From NCBI GenBank assembly GCA_014529385.2, contig CM043966.1:43285037-43349036 (forward strand): a DNA stretch of 64,000 bases, given 5' to 3'. The stretch comes from Adiantum capillus-veneris (Eukaryota; Streptophyta; Polypodiopsida; Polypodiales; Pteridaceae). Both the position numbers and the translations under genes were made by a program. Below the pieces are notes generated by a model. The model had not been told where the DNA came from and ran no database searches. It worked only from the letters and a program-made list of their open reading frames with translations. Shown here piece after piece: positions 1 to 9,330 of this stretch (within the stretch, counting starts at the first letter, position 1; every line of letters begins with the position of its first letter).

Positions 1-824
1 TCAGTCTTGATCGTCTTCTTAACTGGAATGAAATGTGCTTGCTTATTGAATCTGTGTACTATAGTCCAGATTGTATCATTTCCATTCTTGGATCTAGGTT
101 GGATCTAGGAAGATCCGTAATAAAATCCATGGCAATACTTTCCCAGGGCGTGTTAGGCACAAGGAGTGGCTGAAGCTTACCATAAACTTTATGTCTGTCA
201 TATTTCACTTTTTGGCAGACTAAACACTCACGTACATATTTTTCAATGTCCGCATGGAGTGTTGGCCAAAAGAAATATCTTTCGAGGGTACTAGTGGTAG
301 CGGCAATTCCCCGATGCCCGGCATAAGGAGAGTTATGGGCTTCATCCATCACCTTGTGTCTTAAGGGCTGAGCTATGCATATTGCTTGTTGACGATATAG
401 CGTATTATCCCTAATGGAGTAAGGTGGCTTTGAGTGACCAGCTTGAAGATCTGCCCAAATTGTAGCGAAGTCTGGATCTTGAGGATACATCTCACTGAGA
501 GATTCTAGTTCCTCATGATAGATAGTGGTCATTGCATTGATCTTTGGATACCTGGAGAGAGCATCTACAACCGCATTCTTTGTTCCAGAAGTATGTAAAA
601 TCTGAAAATGGAACATTGAAAGAAAGTTGGCCCATCTCATCTGCATTTTTGATAACTTTCTCTGTGTGAGAAAGTAGCGAAGACTCTGATGATCTATCTT
701 GATTATAAAATCAGCTCCTAACAGCTAATGTTTCTAAATGGAAAGAGCATGAATTACTGCCATTAGCTCTTTCTCATATATAGAAGCATGCAACTCTGCA
801 TCTTTAAGGCGCGACTTTCGTAGG
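1..824 (-). pseudogene. RNase H C-terminal part and integrase of gypsy element A (decayed)
   Basis: The minus strand encodes the end of the RT-linked RNase H (YEKELMAVIHAL near 755, then DHQSLRYF and the A-DALSRYPK end near 545) followed by integrase. The integrase zinc-binding region has H-PYAGHRG and CLVCQKVKYD (about 335-215), and the first catalytic Asp lies in SIAMDFITDLP near 120. The integrase core continues to base 1 in a shifted frame (TIWTIVHRFNKQAHFIPVKK). Stops replace conserved Trp-like positions near 718-725, and a frameshift lies near 75. The catalytic domain continues outside the window. Confidence 0.85.
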
Positions 825-1925
825 CTATGGCTGGTTCAAAATTGCTCCTACACAATCTCCAGATGCATCGCAGTATACCTCGAAAGGTTTGCGAAGATCA
901 GGGACGGTGAGAACAGGTCCATGACTAAGTAGATACTTAAGCTTTTCAAAAGCTTGTTTCTGTCCAAGATCCCAATGGAATGGAATCCGCTTCTTTGTCA
1001 GATCATGGAGAGGACCCGCTATGGCGGCAAAGGTGTGAATGAAACGCCGATAATAGGAACAGAGGCCGAGAAAACTTCGTACATCATGTACTGTAGTTGG
1101 CGTAGGCCATTCTACAACTGCTTGAATCTTATCAGGGTCCATTCTCACCTGGTTGTGAGATACTATATGGCCCAAATAGTGGATTTCTTTTAGAAAGAAC
1201 TCACTCTTCTTAGCATTCACAAATAATTTGTGTTTGCGTAATTCTTCAAATACTAATGCGAGATGCTTATAGTGTTCGTCTTCCGTCTCTGAGAAGATTA
1301 AGACGTCATCGAAGAAAACGCTTGTAAATCTTTTATATGAATGAAAGATTCTATCCATCATTCTGTTGAATGTGGCTGGTGCATTAGTGAGTCCAAAAGG
1401 CATCACTAAATACAACCCGAAGGTTGTTCTAAATGAAGTCTTATGCACATCCTGAGGAGCTATGCGGATTTGATGATACCCGCTCTTCAAGCCTATACGA
1501 CTAAAGACACTTGCTCCTTGTAACTTATCAAGAATGTCATCAATCCGAGGGATTGGAAATCGATTCTTGATTGTGATCTTGTTTAGAGATCTATAGTCTA
1601 TGCACATGCGGAATGTGCCATCCTTTTTCTGTACTAGTAAGACATGCGAACAATATCCCGCTTCAAACTTGCGCATCTTCTCCGAATCTTCAATCTTCTT
1701 GAATGGAGTGACTTTCAAGAGAACGTCCCAAAACCTATCCACATAGCGTGGAACAGTTTCGTTCCCTGACTGTGAGAGTCGATCCCATTCTTTCTTTATC
1801 TCTTCCTCATAGTCTGGAGGAAGGAACTGTGCGTAGAACTCCTTGAAAGCAGTCCAATCTTGGGGTTTGCGTTTTTCTAGGATCAGGGTTAACCACCAAC
1901 TGTTGGCTGTGTCTTTCAGGTACAT
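825..1925 (-). pseudogene. Gag-reverse transcriptase fusion created by internal deletion (gypsy element A)
   Basis: A 366-codon open frame begins with the middle of a retrotransposon gag domain (LKDTANSWWLTL, FLPPDYEEEI, about residues 1-70) and jumps near 1660 straight into reverse transcriptase (SHVLLVQKKDGTFRMCIDYR). The rest of gag, the zinc knuckle, the protease and the RT N-terminus are missing. RT is otherwise recognisable: GLKSGYHQIRI, MPFGLTNAPATF and the catalytic VFFDDVLIFS, with Phe in place of the usual Tyr before the DD pair. It runs through LGHIVS into the start of RNase H (VYCDASGDCVGAIL). The join is in frame, so the deletion fused two domains and not just broke them. Only the coding remnant is seen; no product is shown. 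Confidence 0.85.
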
Positions 1926-2543
1926 ATTGACATGGAAGCTTGGATTTTTCTTTAAAGTTCCCTTCTACAAATGCAACTTCAAATTGGCGGATGAAAGCCA
2001 AAGCTTTGTCATTATCACACCATCCATTGTAGGTGTCGAATTTTACATCTTTGTCTCTTGACTTGAATGTTTTCTGCTTGTGGTGCTTCCTCTTATGGTG
2101 CTCCTTCTTTCTATGCTTAGACTCCTTGTGGACAGGAGTCCTTTCCCTTGAATGCACTTCTTGCTGCGATGGATCGTTAAGAAACATGTCTTCTGGAGCG
2201 ACTATGTCATCCATATCCTTAATGAAAGAAAACTGAGGAGAATTAGGAGGATCCTGCTCTTGAACCTTTGGATTAAACCGCACATGACGTTCTGGAGGTT
2301 TCCTCTGCCTCTCGTGCATGCGGGAGGTCCAATTAAAGGATCTTTCTTTGGTTCTTGCGTCTTTGGATTCTGCGGGATTTCTCTCGACCCCATCGGCACT
2401 TTCTTCTTCCCTTTCTCAAGAGTATGGAGAATCTTTTGGACTCCTGGATGGGAGAGAGTTTTTTGCAACTCTGCCACCTGCTGTTGAACGAGAGAGAACT
2501 CTCTCGCGTCCTCCCATTTCTGCAGTTTGCCAAGAGTCGTCAA
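1926..2543 (-). pseudogene. Gag N-terminal part of gypsy element A (frameshifted)
   Basis: Two overlapping minus-strand frames make up the gag N-terminus. The first (from an ATG at 2543) reads MTTLGKLQKWEDAREFSLV and is rich in Lys, Gln and Glu. The second (to about 1945) has a very basic stretch (KHRKKEHHKRKHHKQK) and then VKFDTYNGW and KALAFIRQFEVAF, which recur in the gags of elements B, C and D in this window. A frameshift near 2330 separates them and another near 1930-1960 separates this part from the gag-RT fusion frame. The ATG at 2543 is the first one downstream of the primer site. Confidence 0.7.
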
Positions 2544-2570
2544 TCCCTTAAGAAAGAGAGAGATGACCTT

Positions 2571-2582
2571 GCTCTGATACCA
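2571..2582 (-). other. Primer-binding site (initiator tRNA-Met) of gypsy element A
   Basis: On the minus strand the 12 bases read TGGTATCAGAGC, the complement of the plant initiator tRNA-Met 3' end. One base separates them from the CA end of the LTR at 2584. This fixes the element's orientation and LTR edge. Confidence 0.9.
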
Positions 2583-2583
2583 C

Positions 2584-3475
2584 TGTCACAAAAATACAGA
2601 AGCGTAAATTGACTTTAATTGTATTTCAAATACTCAAGAGAATTAGAGAGAGAGAGGAAAAGCTTGACACTTCATTGGGGACCAGAAGATGGGCTGGCAC
2701 CCCCAATAAAGAGATTATCTTTATTACTAAGGGAGAATCTTTACAAGCACAGGAACGGGGCATAGCTTTTCCTCTATTCTTTCTTTTCTGCTTTTGACTG
2801 AGAGAGTGCGAAAGCTACTCTCTGAATACTGAGAGGATTTTCCCTCTTCTATGAGATTTTGGGAAGGTCTCGAAACGAGAGTCTATCTTCCACAAAACCC
2901 AACGGAAGCTCTCGAAAATGAGAGTCTACCTTCTGCTAACTATGTCCCTTTATGCATAATCATCTTTTAAAAGTCCCTAGGCTATTAATGGAATGTGCAA
3001 ATTAACTCACAACTGCACACACATATGCTACTAATGAAATGTTAGCTGCTCCCTAGCTTAATGCCGTACCGACACTGCTCTGGCATTACCTGTTTACACT
3101 TGTCCGGCCATTTGGTCCAGCACAGATCATTTAAAATAATTCAATTGACTTATCCTAAGGCCGTAAAAATAATTCAGACCTTAGGGTTACTGTTGTTCTA
3201 AGGACCCCATCTCATTCTTGTGCTTGCACTAGCGCGCGTAATTTTCTGAGCTTGAAATCTGAGGCTACTATCTATCCCTTCATTGAAGGCCCGATTTCTC
3301 AATCACTAGGGCTTCAGGGTATTTTCTGCTAGGGTCTCCCTGAGGTGCTCTGGCCCAAACTCGGGCGCACTTGAGGCCCCAGAACTACTAGATCTATTCT
3401 GATGTGCACAAAACTAATTAGATAATTCTCTTCTCGTAAATAGATTAATTATTTACAAAGTCTGACATAGTTACA
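2584..3475 (-). repeat. 5' LTR of gypsy element A (892 bp)
   Basis: On the minus strand the LTR starts TGTAACTATGTCAG at 3475 and ends TTTTTGTGACA at 2584, with TG...CA ends. It is an inverted copy of much of the solo LTR at 9331-10845, which fixes both edges. It contains AATAAAG motifs near 2710-2730 (minus strand), likely part of its polyadenylation region, and repeated GGAAGATAGACTCTC-like direct repeats near 2870-2935. The partner LTR lies outside the window. Confidence 0.85.
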
Positions 3476-3610
3476 TTGTGTCAAGCCGTTGAAGACCCGG
3501 CGGGTTGGGGTTTCCCAGGCCCAACGCTAGCCAACCTGCAGATCCGAGCCGAGGGGCTTAAATCCTAAGAGAACAAGCAGTAGCAGAAGTAGAAGCAGCA
3601 GAAGAAGTTT

Positions 3611-4223
3611 TGATAACTTGTAAAATCTTGCCAAGTGGCCTAATTTTTAAAGAAGAGTTCCCACCAACTTATGGGACCTTGTTGGATGGGCCCAAGTGCC
3701 TAGCACTTATAATAAAATAAAGATAGATCCACATACACAAAAACTTGGCGCCAACGATTGATGACGTGGCATGATTGTACGTACAGTCCGTAATTTGCAT
3801 TGACAGGATGGCGTGACATTGTACGGCAATCCGCATTTTGCCTTGCAGCTTGCTGACATGACAGTGTACGGATTTCGTGGTTTTTTGCATTGACAGATTT
3901 TTTGGACTAGATGCTTTTGAGTTTGAATTGTAAACTGCTTTTCATGGCCTAGGGCCTTTAAATATGTGCCAAGGCCTCATTCTCTGGCATGTTTCCCCGC
4001 GTGGAAGTGCAGAGCAAGGAGTATCGGCTTGTACTGAGTTGAAGCAATATAAAAAAATATCGGAAGGGACACTAGGGTTTGGGGCTTGTGCTCTCTTGGG
4101 GTGGAACTCCTCCACTCTGTGTCTCGTGTGCCGTGCATCTCTTTCTGTTCTGTTGTCTTGAAGTGCTTAAAGTTGTCTCCTTTACTATCTTGCATCGGCA
4201 CATGGTGGTGCCTTCCTGTTACA
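3611..4223 (+). repeat. 5' LTR of gypsy remnant B
   Basis: Runs from TGATAACTTG to CCTGTTACA, one base before the primer site. TTTAAATA at about 3957 is a possible TATA box, and an A-rich ATATAAAAAAATAT tract lies near 4048. It carries TTGCCAAGTGGCC near its start, a motif seen in two other LTR-like sequences here. The start at 3611 is inferred from the TG and the similarity to the region near 6488. Confidence 0.65.
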
Positions 4224-4224
4224 G

Positions 4225-4236
4225 TGGTATCAGAGC
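4225..4236 (+). other. Primer-binding site (initiator tRNA-Met) of gypsy remnant B
   Basis: TGGTATCAGAGC, one base after the LTR end, complementary to the plant initiator tRNA-Met 3' end. Confidence 0.9.
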
Positions 4237-4259
4237 TCCAAGTGTGTGCTTTTCTAAAA

Positions 4260-4587
4260 GTATACCAAGAACAGGCAAAGCACAATGGCGTTTATGGATT
4301 GGCAGAGTACCTGCAATTTCTTCTCAACAAGCTTTGTGGCATACTTTCGCGTCATTCGCAACATAATCTCCCGATGCTGCAAAGTTTCCAACAGTTTTTG
4401 AACTACATGTTGCCCCCTTTGATGCCCCAGGTGGAACCCCCTCCTTCGGCACTAGAAAGTGCAAGAGCCTCTAACTTGCAACCTTCTCAGCCGTTTGCTC
4501 CGATAAGGGGAGTCTTTAGGAACATGGTGCAACCATCTGACCGTGATCTAGTGCATCCGCCTTTGCCGTTGCCGTTGTCACCCCCCC

Positions 4588-4628
<41 letters not shown>

Positions 4629-5310
4629 CCTTCCTACCGCCACCTGGATACAATGGTTGGAGCCCGTATGGATAATCTTATTATCCATATCCGGGGTTTG
4701 CGCCTAACCAATTGAAGGATTTCAAGGATGGTGGCATGACTATCAAATTTTTCACTTTTTCTAGAGTGCAAGAGCGGAAGAAAGCATTGCAATTCCTCCA
4801 ACAATTCAACAATATGTATGCTTTGGGGAACTATATAAAAGAATCAAAGATTTCTCGAGCGGCGGGATTTATAAAGATAATGCCATGCAGTGGTGGAGTT
4901 CAATCGTGACATAACCGCATGCTCCAAGGACGTGGCAAGTTGTCAAGACAATGTTTGCATGTAGTTATATGACTTCCCTATTCGAAGTCAAGATCTTGTG
5001 GAAATGGGGCAATGTAAAATTGCTTGCCAGGGAGACCTTGGACGACTATAACCAAAGGTTTCTCGACGTTTACCTTCCGGTATCTTTCTTCAAGTTAACT
5101 CTCTCTGAGGACGAGTGCGAGCGATACATAGTTGGACTGCCATCATCGTTGCAGGAGTATTGTCTGTCCAAGCAAGTATCAACCATGGAAGAGCTTATGG
5201 ACCATGTTGCGGTCGGCTACAAACTTATGAGAGGAAAGCTAGAGTTTACTACGGAACAAACCGCATCAAGCAATCCGAAAACAACGAACAAATCCCTGGG
5301 AATCACGTGA
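4260..5310 (+). pseudogene. Gag of gypsy remnant B, broken by frameshifts
   Basis: Three frames make up this gag. The first (about 4260-4715) has a region like LQSFQQFLNYMLPPLMP and then a proline stretch encoded by a C homopolymer. The second (4712-4909) holds the conserved start of the gag domain (IKFFTFSRVQERKKALQFL). The third (4951-5310) has ETLDDYNQRFLDVYLP and ECERYIVGLPSSLQEY, typical of the retrotransposon gag core. No intact zinc knuckle was found after it. The 38-base C run at 4589-4626 probably disturbs the frame or the assembly. Gag would form the virus-like particle of the element. Confidence 0.7.
4581..4626 (+). repeat. C homopolymer inside gag (C7-T-C38)
   Basis: Seven C, one T and then 38 C, read as polyproline in the gag frame. 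Its length may be unreliable in the assembly. Confidence 0.95.
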
Positions 5311-5479
5311 AAGACAACCTCAAAGGCCTTGTTTGACACAGCGTCAACGAGAAACCGTGTTACAAGAAGGCCGATGCTTTGAATGTTGTTTGAAACATGA
5401 CATACTTTCAGTACATGTCCTCAAAGAGCGTCGATGTCTTTAGAGCAACCTTTCGCTCCGACTGCAGATAGGTCCCCAG

Positions 5480-5850
5480 GGTCACCTCCGGCTAAGAGAG
5501 CTTGACCTGCCATTGGTGGATATTTATGGCATTAACCTAGAAAGCTCAAATGAACTATGTAGAGTATATGGAAAAATCAATGGCTTGAAAGTCTCAATCT
5601 TCTTTGACCGAGGAGCTGCAGGGAATTTCATCTATCCCGATTTTCTCAAGTAGATGAATCTTGATTACGAGTCCCAAGGGCATGAAATTGAAGCCAAGTT
5701 AGCCACTGGGCAAACTCAAAAAGTGGTACCTCTTATTGGTGATCCTCCAGTGACTATCCAAGGATACCATGGAAAAGCCGATTTCCACATCATGAAGTTG
5801 GGCAATTGCTGTTAGATTTCAGATTCCTATCCGGTGGTGGTTCCAATATT
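5480..5850 (+). pseudogene. Aspartic protease remnant of gypsy remnant B
   Basis: The frame around 5515-5815 reads like the protease of Ty3/gypsy elements: VDIYGINLESS, then VSIFFDRGAAGNFI and LATGQTQKVVPL. The catalytic triad would be D-S/T-G; here it is D-R-G at 5606-5614, so the active site is altered. An in-frame stop follows at about 5652. RT is not seen downstream. Confidence 0.6.
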
Positions 5851-7225
5851 TCCTAGGAGCAGTTTAGGGAGTGAGGGCTGTTTGGTGGTTGTGCCCTGCC
5901 GTATTTGAGGTAGACGTATGTCACGAGGACGTAGCAACTGTTAACTACGTCACGGGGACGTGGCGACTGCTAACCTTAGTTGTTCGTTTCTTTCCAATGA
6001 ATTTTGTCTTATTTTTGGGACCCTCTTTTTGAAGTTGCAAATGGTCGGACATTGTATGGCCAATGTGAACGGTAATTTCACCCGCAGACGGGAAGTTGGT
6101 CGGCATTGGAATTCGTATAGTAAGAGGATGCATAGGCTCACTTCAAGGTCATGTATGTTCCCCCCTCACACTTAGTAAGTTGGTGGATACTAGGAAGTGA
6201 ACTCAATAAAGGCACAAAGGCAAGGTGGAGTCACAAAAAGAAAGTACCCGACAGTTGGGCCACATTGCATTTTTGGATGCGGTCCCAATGGGGATAGATG
6301 GTCAGAAGACCAGTGGGAGCCCAACGGAAGCATCTCCTAAAAATTAGGGAATTGCTATTTTGGGCCATGAAATCTGTTCGCGTCATTACCTCGGGAATGA
6401 CAAGGGGAACATTTTAGAACTCTGTTGCAGAGTCAATTGGGCAACCAATCGGGAGATTTTAAGTGGCAACCCCGAAACGGGAAATTGCTTGTAAACGTGC
6501 CAAGTGGCACATTTTGGTTCACTTTCCTCTTGTAGAAGAAGTAGCGCTGAATTTTAAGCTGGGAGAGCTCATTTGAGAGTTTTTGTCATAGGTTAAGAGC
6601 TATTGATTGCAAGCTTTCCCTCTTATGTACAGTGTGGTGCAAGAAGTCATGTCCTGCACACCTCACACTGTTCTCTCTCTTCCCTACATGCAGTAATGTG
6701 ATGCGACTTATGTACAGCTGTGTGGTTACATGCGTTTTTGTTGAGGCAAGAGCCTCCCTGAGCAGTTGATTGCTGCTTCAAAAGCAGGCATCGGTGAGGG
6801 TGATAACCTCACTGTAGAGGGGTGTTTTCAGCGCTGGTTATGTGCTGAATTTTGACTGTTTTTCAGCCATACAGACGCCAAAACCATTGGGAACAGTGCC
6901 CCACTGTTAGACGACAGTTTGGGGACTGTTTAGGGTTGAAAACAGGGCAAAAACCAGTAAATACGGGGTGCTGAATTTACTGTTTTTGGGCAGAAATCAG
7001 AGGGCTTATGCCAATGGAAGTGAGTTCCAACAGGGGAATTAGTTTCGGGCAAGTTTTGGGGTTGTTATGTTGCCGAAATTTTGCCAAAACAAGTGGTATC
7101 TAGCTGGATACAAGTAAAAAATTCCGAGGACTCTTCTTGTAATCTACCCTCTTAAAAGTATAAAGAAATACCGAAAGGGGCTCCAATTTTGGGGCCTACA
7201 GGTTGTCGGCGTCTGCTCGGAGCAT
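5851..7225 (+). other. Decayed retroelement DNA, including an old LTR-like stretch (about 6360-7225)
   Basis: No coding region is recognised. A 28-base tandem duplication (ACGTCACGRGGACGT units) lies at about 5918-5975. From about 6488 the sequence resembles the start of LTR B (TTGTAAACGTGCCAAGTGGCA). Near 7160 (TATAAAGAAATACCGAAAGG) it resembles the end of LTR B. I read it as a diverged LTR belonging to remnant C, with uncertain edges. Confidence 0.4.
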
Positions 7226-7239
7226 TCTAGCTTCAGAGC
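7226..7239 (+). other. Degenerate primer-binding site of gypsy remnant C
   Basis: TCTAGCTTCAGAGC occupies the place of TGGTATCAGAGC when the downstream GTGTGTGCTT is aligned with the same bases after the primer site of remnant B. This is inference from alignment by eye. Confidence 0.3.
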
Positions 7240-7453
7240 CGTGTGTGTGCTTAAGTGTTAATTCCCGTCGTAGGTTTCCTTTCAAAAGTGCTCTGTGTGT
7301 GTCTAAAGTAAAGAATTCGGATGAAAGTCAAAGCCTACCGCCCCATGAGCCGGTTTCAAGGTTCCGTTGCCGGGACATCAATCACTTTTTCCTCAAGAAG
7401 TGAGCCTCGGTTGTTTTGGGTAAAGACAGAGTACAAGAACGCGGGATTACACT

Positions 7454-8511
7454 ATGGCCGACAAAGGGAAGGGCATTATGGAAGAGGGTTCCTCTTCGAA
7501 GGATAGACAGGAAGTTTCTATGGTGTTCGAGATTGGCGAGAACTCACGGCCACGCTTGTCTGTACCTCCTGTTGATGTGAATGTCCCTCCAGTACAAGGC
7601 TTTATGACTGAGCAACTTGAGGATGATGCGTTCAGGACTCAGTTAGTTGCCGCGGTGAATGTGTTTTCGCAACTGGTGCTGAACCCAAGGTTTATGGAGT
7701 TCTTGCAAGTGCCACCAGTGCCACAACAAAATAGACAACCTACACCGCGAACAGAGCTTGTTGAGGCTCAAGCCCAAGTACTTCATGCGTCTCAGCAGGA
7801 TAGGGAACACTCGTATGTTGCGAGTCAGGGGCTCCAAAACAGGTTCCTTCCATCCTTGAACAGGTGGTTAGGACGCCTATTTCACAGGCTATGCCAGTTC
7901 AGCCCGCCACCTTTCAGAGCCCGCATGCTGTCCTGAATGGACAGGGAACTGGTTACCAGGCAATGCATCCAGTTTTTCCACCACCCGTGGTACATCTTGG
8001 GTATTTCGGGGGTGGATTTGTGTTCTAGAGAATGGCTGGTCAGCCGTACATGCCAGGAACAGTGTTTGGGAGTATGCAAGGCATGATGCCAAACCCCATG
8101 TATGGTAGCATTGGCATGCAGCAAGGTTTTCAGAGCATCCAGGGCCAGTTTGGGGTGCCACAGGCTCATTTCAGCATGGCTGGTTTTTCTGGACAACAGC
8201 CAGATATGGCACCTTTGACGCAAAAGGTTGATGGCCAAGATGTGCCGATGATGCCTACTACAGTGCCCATGTTGCAGACTATTCCTTATGACAATCTGGG
8301 GGCACTGGAAAAGCCAAAAGATTACAAAGAAGGTGTAGCTGTAAAGTTTAGCACTTTCAGCGGCTTCGAGGATAAGGCAAAGGCTCTCACTTTCCTCCAG
8401 CAGTTTGATACAGCTTATACAACTCCAAGGGCCCCCCTCTCTATTGCTAGAGAGGTATTTGCTTTAGATTGCAGAAATGCTGATACAAAGGTCCTAGATG
8501 TTGAGAGCTGA
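7454..8511 (+). pseudogene. Gag remnant of gypsy element C
   Basis: Two frames (7454-7936 and 8032-8511) encode a gag-like protein. The first starts MADKGKGIMEEGSSSK and has a region AVNVFSQLVLNPRFMEF. The second is rich in Met, Gly and Gln (GSMQGMMPNPMYGS), as are some plant gag spacers, and ends with VKFSTFSGFEDKAKALTFL, the same gag-core signature as in elements A, B and D. A frameshift near 7900-8030 separates them. The gag core is cut shortly after the signature, with no knuckle or pol. Confidence 0.65.
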
Positions 8512-9139
8512 TGGGATCTTGCTGTAGGTGCTTGGATCTGCAAGGCGAATGGCTGAAAATGTAAAACGCTAGGGATGTTGAATGGGATATGCAAGCTCGA
8601 CGAGGCTATGGGCTGATTTGTGATTTGAGGGCTGAATCTGAAAACGTTGATACTGATGGCAGGAGCTGCGAAGGTGCAGCGAGGTTATGGCTAAAAACTG
8701 AAAACGCTGGTGCTGATGGGGTACCGGCTGATCTGGTGCAAAAACGCAAGAGATGGTGAGGTACTGTGGGTGCTTGGTGGTATTGACTTATCTGGAGAAG
8801 TGACCCCTAGGGTCATTTATATATGGAATTAAAGCTAGGTCGGGCAATGCCAATAAAAATCCCACTATTTCTTAAAATGTCACTTATTAATGAGTTAATA
8901 AACTCACTCATAAGAGGTGTTGCACATGCAAATAAATATCTAGGCTGGATACTATGGGAACACTCCTCAGTGCCTACACCTAGTAGACACTGGCTATGCT
9001 CATTTGCAATCAGAGGGTATGCAAATAATTTAAAGTGCTTGGATATGCATGTCCTGCGTACAGGCTCACGAGGGTGCCAAAACACTCCCTAGGCTGTCCT
9101 AAACCCTAGAAGTAGGAGTTACAGCTTGTCCGCATGCAT
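8512..9139. other. No gene recognised; short imperfect repeats
   Basis: The first 200 bases contain repeated CTGAAAACG and GCTGATGG words (8550-8740). The rest is A/T-rich with no supported gene. Confidence 0.5.
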
Positions 9140-9330
9140 GTAGGGTTAGATGTGCACGTGACAAATATGTTTGTTCTTACCACAAATGCGACAAAGATTC
9201 GCAATCTGTTGAAAGATGATTTATATTTTAAATTCCTTTTGGTGCTTCTATTGTAGTGAGTTTTGGTAACAATTAGAGCTCCTCCAATATCTTTGGCTGC
9301 AAGCTTCTTCTCGTGCTCTTGAAGAGAGTT
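9140..9330 (-). pseudogene. Copia-type gag fragment (part with the zinc knuckle), split by a solo LTR
   Basis: Read on the minus strand, this piece continues that at 10846-10925. It encodes LQEHEKKLAAKDIGGALIV and, after a frameshift, a degenerate zinc knuckle CRICGKNKHICHVH near 9185-9145. This matches the end of UBN2-type gag of Ty1/copia elements. The solo LTR at 9331-10845 was inserted between the codons for Ser-Leu and Gln-Glu. No further pol is recognisable. Confidence 0.5.
9326..9330. repeat. Target-site duplication, left copy (GAGTT)
   Basis: GAGTT directly precedes the TG of the solo LTR, and the identical GAGTT follows its CA at 10846-10850. Confidence 0.85.

Larger units (their letters stand above)
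1..3475 (-). mobile_element. Ty3/gypsy retrotransposon A, 3' part outside the window
   Basis: This minus-strand LTR retrotransposon runs out of the window at base 1. Read on the minus strand it has a 5' LTR (3475-2584), a primer-binding site for initiator tRNA-Met (2582-2571), gag (2543 to about 1665), reverse transcriptase and RNase H (about 1665-650) and integrase (about 646-1). The order RT, RNase H, integrase is that of Ty3/gypsy. Several stops, frameshifts and an internal deletion between gag and RT show that it is dead. Its gag and RT resemble those of element D at 34449-43131, and its LTR family also left the solo LTR at 9331-10845. Confidence 0.9.
3611..5850 (+). mobile_element. Ty3/gypsy remnant B (LTR, primer site, gag, protease)
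   Basis: A plus-strand element begins with a 613-bp LTR, followed by a perfect TGGTATCAGAGC primer site, a decayed gag and a decayed protease. No reverse transcriptase or integrase is recognisable after about 5850, and I could not find a clear matching 3' LTR. The gag shares the motif KALQFLQQF with elements A, C and D. Confidence 0.75.

Noticed and set aside
4086-4715. 209-codon frame starting inside the LTR
   Set aside because: The ATG is in the LTR upstream of the primer site; only the part after about 4260 is gag-like.
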